A stretch of DNA of 64,000 nucleotides from Camarhynchus parvulus (lineage: Eukaryota; Chordata; Aves; Passeriformes; Thraupidae). The stretch is from positions 87,316,546 to 87,380,545 of the forward strand of contig NC_044573.1 in assembly GCF_901933205.1 (NCBI RefSeq), written 5' to 3'. Positions within the stretch are counted from its first letter, which is position 1. Every line of letters starts with the position of its first letter. The notes below the pieces were generated by a model. That model did not search any database and was not told where the DNA came from. It worked only from the letters and a program-made list of their open reading frames with translations. The translations under genes and the position numbers were made by a program. Shown in pieces: positions 1-14,714 of this stretch.

Positions 1-3000
1 CACAGAAGGGTTCAATTTCTCCCACTGACATGAAATGAAGGTAGGAGAGAATGTCAGACAGCAGGAAATAGATGATTAGCATTTCAGAAGAGCTAGGAAG
101 CAAGAATCCCACTGGAAGGGACATGAGCCACAAATATGATCATTACATTCATTTTTCAAGGACAAAGAAGAAATGTTGTGAGGTACTTCAGGGAATACAC
201 AAAAGAAAAAAATACAAGTAACAAGTTGTAACTGGGAGAGAGGGAGAGATGTTTTCTCTACCAGTGGGCTTTCAGTTTTCGCCTAGGTGTGGATTTAGAG
301 AGTAAGAGGGTGTTTTCAAGGCTGGGGACAGTTCTTTATTTCGTAAGCAGGAAGGTCCTGAAATTTTAAGATTTTGAATTGTGGAATGATACTAAGAGTG
401 TCTTTCTGAAAAAGAATCCATTCATTATATATATCTCATGTCAGAACATCAGTGAAACTGGGTTTACTCCCCTACTAAATTAGCAGAGGGAGATCTTTTT
501 TGTCCTTTTTATCAGAAGGCAGAGCTTTTAAAACCTACATGGAATCCAGAGGGTTGCCTACACATTTTCTGTAAAAATACTGTGAAGAGAAGATGGAGAT
601 ACTCTCTTTTTTGTCCTTCCCCAGTGCTACACCTTCCATAACTTATGTCACTATATTTGTGAAAGGCTTTCTTCAAGGTTAGAGGGGGAAGAGCTGAAGC
701 AACTATAGGTGAAGGTAAAGTCAGTACTCAAAGGGAGTGATAACAGTGTCTGCTTTTAACATTCCTCAGCATCCTCTCCTTCCTTGAACTGAGGCTGCCA
801 GTACTTATTATAGCAAAGTTGTTCTCTTCCTGTAAGCTACATGTAAGAGTTTGATTGCTTCACCATATTGAAGGCAAAATACATACTTTGAAGAAAGCAC
901 AGCTCATATTTTAAGGTATTTCACCACTCAAGACCACAGCTGGCCAATACCAAAAGAACAATCAGGAGACTAAGGACTGTCAACAAAGAACAGTTCTCTA
1001 CATCAGAGAATCAGACACATTTGCACTCAATTAACACTTTGCTTAAAAATAGACAAAGATAAGCCCTAGAGAGTGTGGTGCCCAGCAACCCCATCATTAT
1101 ATATACAATAGCAATGCACAGCAGCAGTTATCATCATGCCTTACCACTCCATTTGCTATAACAACAAAAACATTCACTATCAATTCCTTATCATGTTTGG
1201 ATATATTTGGAGATATTATCATAAAGCTGTCTCTGTGATATGGTCAAAGGGATGATAATGTAGTTTGTTTTAAAAGTGAAATTTATATAATCTTATTATT
1301 TTCTACTTAAATTCCTTACTAAGTGCTCATTAAGCACAAGCCTCTGTCATGGATGAGTGGGAAAGATGGGTTTATGTCACTTTCACTGTTCTTGAGGTTC
1401 AGCAGAAACTATTTTGACTGTTGTAGAAGTTAGCTCTGCTTCAAAATCACACAGGTCTGTGCATAGAGCCAAAGATACAGGAATCAGCGGAGTGCAGAAA
1501 TGCCGTGGACTATCATCCCTTCAGGGTGTGCCCACTTCTTTTTTTATGGCTGGAAGTCAGTTGGTACATAGTTTTTCATTCCTTTTCTACCCCATAACAT
1601 GGGGATTTAGGCACACAAGAGAATTCAAACCTGCATAGATCAGCTAATCCAGCAGCTGTTTTGCAGCACCTGAGTAGTGCAAACCAGAGAGAATTAGGCT
1701 GAGAGGAAAACTTGTATTATAGCAGGTCGCAATTCAGTAAGGCATTCATCCTCACCTCAAATATTTCCATCTGCAAAGCAGTATCTGGAGAAGGCATACA
1801 GCATTTACAGAGCACTCAACAAAAAGTAAACTCTTTGTCATTTTCCATGGCAGCTTTCTAATGAAGGAAAGCACTTGTAGAACAGCAGTAATAACGTTCC
1901 TTTTACAGAAGTACAGTTCACTTGAGATGGTTCCCACATGGAGAAGAAATGCCTCAGATTTTTTTTAGCATTTACTTGGCAGTTGGGACCTATTTATTAC
2001 TTCATATACTTGGATGTAATGGCAGTTAACACACAGTTATGATGGGGAAGTGATGTAGGATTCTAAAAGATACAAATTGCAGTACATATTAAACTTTAAT
2101 TTGCTGCCAATCTCAAGTCCCTCAGCTTTTTTAGGGCTGAAGGACTGTTCCAGTAGTGGTGGACATGAGCTATATTAGCTGTTGGTCAAACCCAGTACTG
2201 CTAGATAGCTCACTGGGGGAATAATATCAATGTGTTCTCTTCTCTTTGCACTTTCCTGTGGAGAAGACATGCATAAATAATTGCAATTTTTGTGAAAGTC
2301 TGCGCATACAATACCTGGCTTCCATGGCCAGCATAAAGTTAGGTGATTTTCAACATTTTCTTTTGTAGCAATATGTTCTCTAAATCCTACTAGTTTTACT
2401 GATTACAGTGAAAGTAGTGGAAGATATGATGACTAATTTTAAGATTCAGTGCATGATTAATTCACCTGAATATATATGCAAAATACTATATGAGAAAAAT
2501 ATATCTACATGCAAATGTCTCTCCTTGTGCTAGGCACATGAGCTCCAGTAACAGCCAGGAAAAACTTAGCAAACACAGTCCTTAGAGATGAAAAAGCCAT
2601 TCCCAGCTCCAGGCACAAAGAGACCACTCTCCAGACTGTGCTGATTAGATAACTGCTATCACACCAGTTTAAATACCCTTACTGAGATTCAGTTGCCTAA
2701 ATTTAACATGCTTGCTTACAAAATTTGAGATGCCATAGTCCCCTGGATGCCCATCTAGAGGAGCAGTCTCCTGCAGGCCCTGTGGAGACATCTGTGGCAT
2801 CTGTCAAACATGCCACAGATGCCTTGGACATCCCTGAGCACATCAAATTAAAATGCTATAAATAGAAGATTATCTTTGGCTTCATCCCTTTGAAAGTTTG
2901 GGGTGCTTAATTAAAGATTAAAGAGATACTTCCCTCTCATGATGTTTCAGTTTGAAAACTGAGAGCAGTTTTCTTTTTTTCTTTCAAGGAAGCCAGGACA

Positions 3001-6000
3001 ATCAAATGCCTTCTATTTAGTCCATAGTCCAGTGGCAGTGATTCACATCCTGCCTGAGCAGAACTGAGCACTTGCATTTAACTGCAGAAGTTCCCTAGCC
3101 ATCACTATAATTTTTCCAGAGGTAATATGAATCAGCAGGCTGTGGAGTTACTGACTTATTTAATCACAGCCACTGACTAGAAAACATTTAATCAGGCAGT
3201 GGAAAACATTAATTAAGCAGGAGAAACTGACAGCTCCTGTTCCCTGAATCCTCTAAAGCCTGGCAGTTTAGAAACACTGTTAGACTTAGAGCCTTTCAGC
3301 CAAAGGATGGAACTGAAACCACATTTCTCAGCAGTGATAAGTGCATTGTCTACTGTGGAATTCAAAATTAAATCTCTGCTCTCTCTCAACCTTAAGACCA
3401 AGTTTCTGTGGATATGCTGAGAAATAAAATTTGTGATTCTAGAACAACTCTGAAATCGTAAGTTTAAATCCATAGGAATTTTATATACTGCAGTTACTTG
3501 AGCAAGGAGTCGGAAAATCTGTGCTTTAGAGTTAAACAGGTAAAGAGGCATTTGGGTATATAAATTCCTCTTTAATCTCCCTTAGCCCCATTCTTAAGTA
3601 ACTGAATAATTTGTCAGGAAGGTAATTGTCTGGTTATAGAAAGAAGTTGATTTAAAATGTTTAAAATCTTAAAAATCTTTTAACCTCAAGTTAGAAGTTA
3701 TGAATTATCACGTTTTGTGTATAAATCTGTTGTGAGTTAACATTTGATTTTTCTGTCTTGTACCTTAAATCATTACACTGCCTAAGGAAAAAGAAACATC
3801 AAACACAAAAAAAAAGCAAGCATATTATTATTTTATTATTTAGTACTGAAGTAGAAAACTGTAAGAAAATGTCACTGAGAACTTGCTGCTATGAAGTCAG
3901 CTAATCACTGCAGAAATAAATATAGATTGGAAATACAAGGGAATCTAGAAAATAACTATGGCTATTTTTAGATAATGGCGTCCTCCCACTCCTTGAATGA
4001 TGATACTATAACCTTCAAGTTAGGAACTTACAAGGAGCTTGGACTGAGTTCCTTGCAGCACGTGTAATCTCAAGAAAGGACAGTTCACAGAAACACGGGT
4101 CTGAAATTTTTCTTTTGTCTTTTAGTATTACCTGCTGGAAAATGGTAAAAACATTTTTCTTGCCTTTCCCTTTAGAATATTTGTAGTTTTTCTGAAAGAT
4201 AACAGTAATTAGGAATGCAGTGGCAGTCTAATAGTGATAAAGCATATGAAGTCTAATAGTTGCCTTTGTGTTCATTTATGCTACTGAAGGGTTTCTCAGT
4301 GTTCAAACCATAAACATATTTAGTGAATTATTTAACTCTTACATATTTAAACAAGAAACATTCTGTGCTCAAGGGAAAAAACAAGGATACAGTCTGAACT
4401 GTACTGAACTCAGGTTCAAATGATGAGCTTCTTTCAGAAAGAGGAAAAAAATGGTCTCTTAGGCAAGAATGGATTAATTTTTATCTTAATCTGGTTTATA
4501 GAAAAGCATTTCCTCCTCTTTGATGTGGTATATGCTAAGTGAAAACATCATGCTCTACCCATCAGAATCATGCAAGTGGTCACTCTTTCTTTTGCACTGA
4601 TGTTACAAAAGGAGATAGCCTGCATGGCTGGAAGGTATCCATGATATTAAACAGTTCATGGGGCTGTGAAGTGCTGAGAGCAATCATGCAGAGCAACAGG
4701 CCACAGGAATGCAAATCATCCACAAAGCCAAAAGTGGAGCTAGCAGGTGGCCTCTCCTATTCATCTGATGTCAACACACTGTTCAGATCAAGCCCTTTTA
4801 ACATCTGAGTAGGCCCACTATTGCTTTTAATTAAATATAATACAGCCATTCAATGTTCTCGCATCCATGAAAACCAAGCAGTAAAAAGCATATCTTCTGC
4901 ACGCTGAGGGTCACTCTAGCTGTATAAATAAATAGTACCATTTAACTTAGATTGTGAGGTCGTTTAAATTTCATATACTTTCCATATACTGCTCAGTTAG
5001 AGTCTCTGACATTTCAGTGACTGACCATATTTCCATGGAAAATGTTCCTGCTCCTTCAGAGGATTTAGAAGGGGAAAAAAAAAAGACTTGTAATTAACTT
5101 CTTCTACCTTTGAAACATTTCCACTGTAAAAGATTTTGAACAGAAACATTTGCTCTCAAAATTAGTTTATAGAGAGAATTTAACTGTGTTAACATATAAG
5201 CCATGGAAACTGTCATAATATCTAATTAAATTATTACTGACGTTCCAATCAGTAGCAAAAAACCATCTGTAACTGTAATTCTACTACAGAGCAAGTATAA
5301 TTAAATCTATTCAGTAATGGGTAGCAAGCTATTGCAGAAGTATACTGCAATGCTTTAGAAAGCTAGAATGCTTCAAATATCTTTTACAAGTATAATAAAC
5401 CTTTTTTTAAGTGGAAACATGAATATTCTTCTGAAGACCCTTTATTAGGATTTCATTTCAATGCATTTATGATTACATTAGTTCTTCTGTTAGAAACAGA
5501 CTGGAAAACAGACTGCCACCATTCAGAGCTCAGGACAGAGAAGCCTGTAAGTGTGTTTTCGTTCTATCTCTATGGAGAGCAAATGGTAACAGCATGCTTC
5601 ATTTTGATTTCAGGAGATAAGCAAAATAAAGCACACAGTGGAGTGTTTTCTTGAACAGAAACATTTTCCAGAACTGGAGCCAGAAATGTGTGACAAAGCT
5701 GAAGTGCATTATTGTAAAAAATTAGGAAAATAGATGACTTGGGAGGAAAGTAATGGGATGTGAAGCATTTAATGTAAGGTCGCAAGGTCAACTGTTGGTA
5801 ATGGACTGGGAGTTTTTATGTGAATGATGGCTGCTGGGTAACTCTGTGTAAAGAGAGATGGATGTCCAGCCCCTAATGGGCAGATGTGGTCATCCCAGAA
5901 CTCCATCAGTTACCTTTTTCTCTTTCTCCAGTCAGAAAAGGCTGCATCCAACTGGAATCTCAGTCTATGATGCCCTTTTTATCCCTAGCCCTAACCCTTT

Positions 6001-9000
6001 CCCACCTGCACTTAGGTAGACTGATGTTTGGAAAGAAGCTTTGCCTAAATTGGTCTACTTTCTAATTATGCTTATAACATGGATATTTGCTCTTCCTCCT
6101 CTAAAGCTAAAGTTAGTACTGAAACAACATTTTCTAAGGAAGAGACAACAAAACCAGCAACACATCAAAATTCTGTCTCAGCCACTCTTTATGTCAGAGG
6201 CTGAATTATAAGCAGTAATTTTTTTCTACTTCCTTAGGCATGCTATCCATCCATAAATTAAATTTCATTAATTCAGATGCTCAATAGCATATATTACAAA
6301 TAAACAATGTCTACTTTTCATTCATTATTCTGATATAAAAGCCCATATGTCTACTAACAACCACACTATGTACAAGAAAATGGTACCTCAATAGCACTTT
6401 CAGAGCAACCATCAGGTTTCAGCTGCACAATCTCTTGTTTTGCAGAAGGTTATATACCTAAAAGCCCCATTAAATGCTTTCAGAATTTATGATTATATAA
6501 CATTTCCCAATGTTAAGTTAGTCCAACTCTAAGCAAAAATATGTGGTCCAAATATGTCGCTGCCTCTATGTAAATAAGTTTATTGGCCTGCTGGAAAAAA
6601 AGTGGTCTGGAGAGTGCTGCTCTTACTGAGGTCATTGGCAAAACTTCCATTGGCTCCACCTGCCCCAGAGTTAGGTGTGGGGGGAATGAGATTTTCTTTC
6701 TCTTTTATGGACTATGGAGTTGAGTTGGGTTGGGCAGGGCTGGGTTGCATTATGTTGGGGGTGGTTTCCGGCACTGAAGAGAGAGGAGGAGCAGAAAACT
6801 GCTGTCCAGGGCCTTGACATTTCTGAAAAACTTCAGGGCAGGAGGCATCACACAGAGTAGAGGTCTGCCTATTCAGCTGATGGCTCTTGAAGAAAAAATA
6901 TATAATAATAATGTGAATTACTCCATTCTGATCACCTGGCAGCTGATATTAGGCAACAATAGAAAACAGATTTACCAACTGCATAGTTAAGGAGCAGCTA
7001 TATGTGGTTATGCAGTTCAGACACCTTGCACTGCATTAAAGTATAAACAGAAAAAGGACACTATAGTTAATTTTGTTAATTGCATAAAAATTCTACATTT
7101 TTCCATTCTGAAAACATCTGTTTCATATATTATGAAATATTTCTTTTTGGACATAAGAGAATTTAAATATATACATAATGAAAGATTTTATCAGATATCT
7201 ACCTTTTAAACAATTTTCTTTTACCCAGATATGCTTCTTATAGTTTGTAATCTCTTCAACAAAGGCAGAAACACCATCTGAAGTAATCCAAACAAAATAA
7301 GTGTCTCTTTAAGTATAGCTTTACAAAATTTTGAAATCTCAGAAAGATAGCAGAAGAAAAAAAAGGCTCCAGATTTGCCCTAATTTATAAACCAGTTTGG
7401 CAGCTATACTTATTCAGAATGTTTGTTATCTCATGTAATGAACTGTAGTGGTTTTGAAAACAAATTGTTAGAATAATTTTCACTAGCTTTAGGAGTTAAT
7501 TTTAAAACCCAAATAAAATGCTTCTCCTACCAATGTATGTCTTAAGAGTCCTAAAGTCACTTTAAAAATTGGTATTTTGGAAGCCCTCTTTAGAGTGCAG
7601 AAATTCCACCTCCCCTTTTAAGATGGTTCAGCACTTTTCTTGGGAAGATTGGTCTCTCTTGGGTACTTCCATAAAATAGGCAGGCTTTCAGATTCATTAG
7701 ATTGAAGCCTCTTTTTATATTCGTTTTATTTTGGAAGTAATCATGTTTTGGGGGTGTTATCTCTGTTAAATACTTTGTGAACTGTTGTACATCTGTCAAA
7801 TCTATTTTGCAAATATGATACTCATCAGAGGAATTCTGAGGCATTCATACAGAATTCAGCTGGATTAAGTGCTGTAATGAAAATGCTGCCCAAGTGTATT
7901 TTATACAACAGTAAGAATTCAGAATTCAGTTATACCTACAGGAATATATTCTATGTCTGATTATCTGGGAATGCCAAAGATACACAGTGTTTTGGCAGAA
8001 TGACTACAACTCTGCTAACTAAGTTAATGACTTTGAAGAGGAAATTGAGTGAAAATATTACATACAGCCTGCATTTCTTCCTCTAGTTTACCAAACAATG
8101 GCAATTACTTGATAGAAATGTGAACAAGAGGTTGGCATTTTTGCTGTCTCTGTACAAGCTTTTCCACTACAGCTAAATGATTGGAAATGTAGCTGAAGAA
8201 AAATAAGAAAAAGAATATGATAGTCTGGGCTAGTACTCTGTAAGAGCTATGCTAAGATCCTCCTGCAGTGCAAACAAGAAAGAAGGGAAAAGAGAAAGAA
8301 ATTGCTAGACAGAGGGATGTGTTGCCTTAGTATTTCATTCTGAATATGTTTTGAGAAGTAGCAATCTTAAATTTTTACTGTGTTTGATTAGCACTGAATA
8401 AGAATAATAAGTAACATTTCTGTTTGTAGTAAGCAAAGTAACATTTCTTGCCATTTACATCATTCACTCCTAAGCAGAATTCATTGATAGTCTCTCCCCA
8501 TTTTAGCTGCAGTGAGTTCAGTTCTATTGGTTCATTGAGTACTTGAAGACTTCATATTCAAACAAATTCAATTTTACCATCAGTTTGAACTAAATTTTGT
8601 TGTTTTATTTAGATGTTGGATTTATGGCCCATTTAGGACAGTTCTATTTTAATTACCTTTTTTATTATCTTTATTCTTACATTATAATTCTGCAAAATAG
8701 TTTTTTATCAAAATAACGTTACTGTTAATATTAAATATATTGCTGCTGTGCACATAAAGAACAAAATCTGACTGAGAATTTAATTCCTGTTAAATAGCAT
8801 TATCATTTTATTTATAATTTTGCACCTCTTAATCTTTAGCAGCTTTACTATTCATAACTTACTGACCCGTCCTTTTGTCTTTATTAAGAGCAAACGAACA
8901 CATTCCTTTCTTATCTTTCTGGCATCTTGATACAGTGAAACATTTTAAACTTTTAAAAGTTTTACAATGTGTTATATGATAGTTCCCACATAGAATTGCC

Positions 9001-10244
9001 CACGTCTTATCTTTAAAAGAGTTTAGAAAACTCTGTATATTTAGCAGATATCCAAAATGAACTTACAGACAAGCTCAGAATAGATCTACAGACTCCTTAG
9101 TCTGTGGTTTCAAATAATACAGAGCAAGGATTTTAGGGGGAGTAGGTATTTATTAAATCACTGGAGTTAGAAATAACAGATACACTTAGAAACACAGAAC
9201 GTGGCTGATCTAAAATGCAGGTAGCAAACTTCAAATTAATTTTAGACTGATTTTTACTCTTCTGAATTAATTATATTGTTCAGACTATTTGAATAAAGGA
9301 GGATGTCAGCAACTGCAAAACTTATAAAGTTTGTAGTCCTTAAAGAGCCAAAAGACACATATTAGGCAACCCTGTTCTCTGAAGGATTGTAGTTCAGAGT
9401 TAAGGGGTTTTTTGGATGTATTTGAAATGTAGAACATTCTCTTCTATATATTACAGTGAACAACTTCTGTCCTAAGATTCCTCCAACACCTCCTTGCTGA
9501 AAGCAAGCCGATGGTTATGTCAGGCAGGTAGTTAAAGAAACCTTTCTAATATATTCAGGAGACCAAAATATCAGGTATAAGGTGGAAAAAGAAGTTTGGA
9601 AAGAAGTACAAGTGAATACAGAGATGAGCTGTTCTGCAGTTGATCCTCTGCATGCAACAACCTGTGCAATTCAAACTGCAGTCCATTGTAATGTGCGCTT
9701 GGTATGAGTGATATTGTCTTGCTTGGTTATATTTTGAGAAGAGCATGTTGATGTGGCTTAACTACACCTGATTTTCAGGTGCCAGTTCTAGGAAATGGAA
9801 TTCATGACACTGAATCAAGATTCTGCATTCCCTATAGAATAAATTGAGAAAAACATTTCTTGGGAAGGTGTGGATAACATTAGCCTGCATGAGTATGAGG
9901 GACAGCCAAAAGAGAATGCTCAGACTTCTGACCCTCATCCATACTTCACCTGCTCTTTAATATGGATTCTGATGTTGAAACTGCTGTTCTAAAACAGTAC
10001 TTTTTTTTTTTTTTGGATGTAAATGATTGAAATGATTGGCCTGTTCTTCAGATAAGAGGTGACAGTAGTACTACCACGATTCAGTCTATTCTGATGTCTG
10101 TAGTATGCAGCCAAGGTCCCACCTTAACTTCAGGTGATTTGGATCCTTATCTTCTTCAGAAAATGAAACCCTTTATTGGCTGTTTTGCTGAATGTGCACC
10201 ACTGGACTGCCAAGAACACAAATTGGGGGACCTAAGGGAATTAT
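1..10244. other. Non-coding 3' flank of BMP5, no gene recognised
   Basis: This stretch is AT-rich and has only short open frames in all six phases. None carries a recognisable domain or a good pair of splice sites. I saw no clear CR1 copy in it, only short A/T runs, including T14 at 10001-10014 just inside the next entry's approach. A 16-bp A/T palindrome sits at 8947-8962, and a single degenerate telomere-like CCCTAGCCCTAACCCT lies near 5983. It is best described as unique intergenic DNA with no supported gene. Confidence 0.6.
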
Positions 10245-10437
10245 GTTTCTCAAATAAGGGTAGAGAGACACTGGAATATATTGTCTAGAGAAGTTGTGGA
10301 TGTCCCATCCCTGGAAGTGTTCAAGACCAAGTTGGATGACAGTTTGAGCAACCCAGAAGATGTCCCTTCCCATGGCAGGGGGTTTAGATGTAAATTATTT
10401 TTAAGGTTCTCTCCAACCCAAACAATTCTATGACTGT
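10245..10437 (+). mobile_element. CR1 LINE, 5'-truncated 3' end
   Basis: The segment follows the avian CR1 3' region: a 'gaagttgtggatgtcccatc' block, then 'ggaagtgttcaagacca', then 'cccatggcaggggg', and the terminal 'ctctccaacccaaacaattc' + 'tatgac'. Only the end of ORF2 and the 3' UTR survive, as is normal for CR1 copies, which truncate at the 5' end during target-primed reverse transcription. It carries several substitutions, so it is not a recent insertion. The 5' boundary is approximate. Confidence 0.85.
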
Positions 10438-13400
10438 ACAAGTGCTGTGTATATAAGAACAAGAACATGCTTGCATTTTTTTATCTATATGCTTTACATG
10501 TATAGAAAGAATAAAGAACATAATCCTGATAGCGGAGACTAAAACAGATAATTTGTCATTAGTTGATGCTGATAGATTTGGCTAGAGAAATATTTTTTAA
10601 ATCAGTGTTCTGATGCTAATTATTTCTTCAATGAACTTGACAAATATAACCATCATAATTTTCACTTCATGAAGAGCTGTGTTTTAACAGATTACGAGAA
10701 TCACTGAGTACACGCCACTTAATTCTATTGACATGACTAAAATCAGAAAATGTGAGTTCGTGTCAGACAAACTTCTATTAATTTTCAGATTATTAATATC
10801 TTTTGGCTTGTGACTGTCTATGCTAATTTTATGGATAACAGTTTTTTTTAATTAAGGTTTTGTAAAGATTCAAATAAAAATGAGTAACTACATCAATTTG
10901 CAATACATTAAGATAAAAATATCTATAGTGTTCAGAAACAAACTTGGCAATAAAATAGTATGCTTTGACTGAACAATTCAGTGTTTGGCTTCAAGATCTT
11001 CTTAGCACTTCTCTCATCCAGGCTCCTATGAAGTGCTCAAAATATGCAGAATGATATATGGTGCTATGTTTAATCACTGAGCATAGGAATTGATGGGATT
11101 TTTTAGATGGGAAAAGGGGCTCTGAAATGTATTTTTATGGTCTACACTTTTTATTCATGTTTAAGCAAACACAGACGAGCCCAGCATTGTATATTCTCTT
11201 AGTGAAAGAGTATTATAATCAAGCTGATATTCTGCTCATTTATATAAGCATGGGTGCTTTTTTTTCCTGATTTGGAGTCTTATTGACTAACATAACCCAT
11301 CTGTGACAGCTGCTGTTGATAAAAGCTTTTTAAAAGCTGCTCTGCTTGGAAACATCATGTGCTGTTTTAGGGATCCTTTTCTTCTTTTCACAATACTAAA
11401 AATTATTAGAAATGATTGATTGGCTTTTTAGTCTGGTATTTCCAATATCTAAGTGATTAGGTTCATCATCCATGGAAGGCAATTCTAGTAAGAAGGAGCA
11501 ATCAAACAGGATTTTTTCAGCAGTTGATTGAAAATTTATATTAGACAGCTAATAGTTAATTTAAAAAAATAACAGTTCAAGGAAATTTTGTAAAGCAGGC
11601 ACAGTAATAAAAGATTACATGTTAGGAAACAGAGAAAAATGCACATTGTGATTAAGATTTGTAAAAAAATCTGATTATGTTTTATACCAATGCAAACGAT
11701 ACAGTATTTTCTATATTTATGTTTTATTAAACCATAAATAAAAATCACATATTTAAAATATATACTAAAAGGGTGGAAATGCCATTTGGTCAGGAAATTC
11801 CTAAATTATGAGTATCTGAATAAACTATTAGATTACTATTCTTTTATGTACGAAGAATGTCTGGGTTTTTCATTTTAAAGGAAATTTAATAAATAAATAA
11901 ATAAAAAAGATAAAAGAGAAACCTGATATAACAGCCCTTTGATCTCCCACTAAACCAGACAAAGTTTCTTCCACTTGAACAAATGAAGTAACTTGATATC
12001 ACACTGGGATGGGTCTTCCTCTTTGTTGATTATCTCTGGAAGGGATAGGTCACATTGTTAGCATTTGCTGATAGCAGCATGATAGCGGGGACAAGTGTTG
12101 GGCTCTGGATGGAGAAGAGTTGCCTTTGGTGAGGAAGGACTGCCTGCTGTGATGTACCCCTTCTGGTCCTCCTGAGCCACCTTGATGTTGGCCTCTTCGC
12201 CAATCAGTCTGAAAATATGATTACTGAATGAGTTTTGCTATAAATACCCTTAGTTTTTTCTTCCAGGAAGAATCTTTGTCTGGAGGGATTTGCATACCCC
12301 ATTGTGTGCTTTTCTGGGCAGGGAAATAGGTAATTGGGCTACTGAATGCTGAGAAACATCAAAGGAATGGCTACAATGCACAGGCAGATTTGGAAGAGTA
12401 GTGAATTCAGTACATCAGAGAAAAACAGATCAGTGCAGTAGTTTTAGCATGTCACAAATAAAAATTTTTAAGTGCATATATGTATTGCACATATCTGGGG
12501 ACACTAGATTGAGTGTTATACAGTATGGATGCAGCCAAGTTACCCAGTGTCAGAGCTAGAGGGTGGTTCCTGGCCGTTTTAGATCACTGAATGTTGGTCA
12601 CAAGCATAACATGGAGCTATCAAATGCATGATGCTTTGTGAGGCATGTCCTAAGGACTCGTAGGATGGGTGTCAGCCACTTGAGCTCTGGCAGCAGTAGA
12701 ATCTAGAGCCCTGTCAATTAAGGGACACTAGAGTGGAGCTTACAACCAACCAGTTGATGTTCCTTCAGGTGGCTGCAGCACCAGCAAACAAAGGTGCAGT
12801 TACAGGGCAGATTGCAATTTCTGATGTGTTCACTTAAATCTCAGCCAGATTTGGACTGAGAATCCAGTGAAAGAGTACTCTTCTAGATCAGCAGCTGCCA
12901 ATGTTTCAGCAACTGGGCTGGCAGACACTCCTGCTACTGTGAAGGCATCAGCTCTCCCTGGAGAACTGTGTTCTTTCATGTGGCAAAAGTGCTGCCTGGA
13001 AAGCAAAGTATTGGTGTCCTTAACTTTCAGGAAACCACTGAAGGGGCTTACCTGATAACTTCAAATAAATGCACACATGCCCCTTGCAAACTTCTGAATC
13101 GGAGGTTGGCTGTTGACTTGAAATATGTTGGATAAAATAGTTCAATCTTGGCAACTGGAAATTAGATTTTGTAGTGGAAAGTGCCAGGCAACTTTAAATA
13201 AACAGAGCTGCCAGCCCTGCTGGTCATAAAAAATTGTACATACACAAATGCCCACACATGCACTTCTTCAGAAACCTCATTTGTGCCCGTGTATCTGCTC
13301 CTGGATAGACTCAGCAGAGCTGGCCAAAGGCAGATGGTAAGAGAGTTACAAGAGCAAGAATAAACAATCTGGAGTCAGCCAGAAAATGAGGCTCCCACCT

Positions 13401-14342
13401 CTGCAGATGTTGCTCGTATATTGTGGCTGGGCAGCATGTGTGAGTGACAAACTTGAGAGCTATGAGTACTTAGAATGTCTTCCAGGTCATATGTGTGCAG
13501 ACATGACCACAGGGCAACAGCAAAGCTGGACATCAGTTCTGCTAATAATGAGGGTGGCACCATTCCTTTCTCCTCAGCACTAAATCAACCCCTCTGCAAC
13601 ATTCCTGACTGAACAAATAGCTGTCAAACAGGACAAGGTCCTCACAAAGACAGGAGTAAAGAGGCACACAGAGTATTTCATTGCACCCCTTGACATCATT
13701 CCCATTAGGCTAGCTGCCATTAAGAGTGGATAGAAATGTGAACTGTACTTCTGGAAGGGTGGGTGGCCTATTTAATGCCTAGACTAGTATGTGGTTATTA
13801 ATGTACCCTCTCAAAACAGAGGAAAACCACTAAAGCTGAATGTTGAGGGAGTTTAGGGGAACTCCCATAGACTGACAGCTTCAGGGAATGCTCTCTAATA
13901 AACACAGGTCCCTAAGAAACAAACCAAATGGTAATATATTATGAAAATTAAACCCACATTATTAAAAGAAGGACTTTATGAAAGTACTTGGACTATTTTT
14001 CAGGTTTCTTGGCTCACACTTTCCTCCCTGCTGTTCCAGACTTTCCCACAAGCATTGTCACAGCTATAGGATTCGACAGCCATTCATCTACTCTTGAGAT
14101 TCTTACAACTTTTTTTCCCCCATTAAAAACTGCACATAGAGCTCTTTACTAGTGCCAGTTTTGTTTTCTTTTAATTTAAAAAAGTAGCTTATAATGGGAA
14201 AACTTCTTTCTTGAAATGGGAAGTAATAGTAAAAACACACTAACATAGAAAGAGAAAATACCAAAAATATTCTTTTTCTATTTTGCATAATTGTTTTTCC
14301 TGGCTTGCACTTATATTGCTTATTTCATTTCTCTTTTTGCAG
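10438..14342. other. Intergenic DNA, nothing firm
   Basis: No gene or family repeat is recognisable here. A short (AAAT)n run lies at about 11888-11905. The portion from 12.0 to 13.6 kb is less AT-rich than its surroundings and has overlapping short frames on both strands (for example 12867-13055 plus, and 13375-13583 on both strands). These lack conserved motifs and splice context, so I treat them as chance ORFs or a diverged repeat. Confidence 0.5.
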
Positions 14343-14436
14343 TGGTGGTCTCACCTTTCTCTCCATGATGGTTTTCAATGCCATCACTGATATGTATGAG
14401 AGGGAAAAGAAAGGAGAAAAGAAAAATCAAATTTGA
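14343..14436 (+). other. Candidate plus-strand terminal exon, unidentified
   Basis: A strong 3' splice-site-like sequence (a pyrimidine-rich stretch ending in ttctctttttgcag) ends at 14342. It is followed by a frame that stays open for 30 codons to a TGA at 14434-14436. Reading with one carried-over base, the peptide starts GGLTFLSMMVFNAI, a hydrophobic stretch. It then turns acidic and basic (TDMYEREKKGEKK) and ends NQI. A hydrophobic segment followed by a charged tail would suit the end of a small membrane protein, but I do not recognise a family and found no upstream partner exon. It may instead be a lncRNA exon or chance. Confidence 0.2.
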
Positions 14437-14647
14437 GCAGTAGTCAGATTCGTGGCTCAGAAAACAATTGTTCTCTGCTTTAGGCAGTGGGGGATTAAGA
14501 AGTAGCTAAGTACTTGTTTGGGCTGTCTGAGAAATGTGTAGGTTCTATATGTTGGAACCAATAATCCATTTACTAGTACTTCTACTCTAACACAGTTGCT
14601 CTGAAATAGCTAAGCAACAAATAGTATGGGGATAAAATTTTAAACTT

Positions 14648-14714
14648 TTTCTTATAATTATAATTGTGAATATTCCCAATTATAAGAAACAGTATTAGAG
14701 ACTGTTCTAATACT
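14648..14714. repeat. Two adjacent short inverted repeats
   Basis: The arms at 14648-14659 (tttcttataatt) and 14678-14689 are exact reverse complements, 12 bp each, with an 18-nt loop. Immediately beside them, 14691-14699 (agtattaga) pairs with 14706-14714 across a 6-nt loop. Both are AT-rich. They could form hairpins, but AT-rich DNA produces such arms fairly often and no function is implied. Confidence 0.6.

Noticed and set aside
5983..5998. Telomere-like CCCTAGCCCTAACCCT
   Set aside because: Only about two and a half degenerate units; too short to call an interstitial telomeric repeat.
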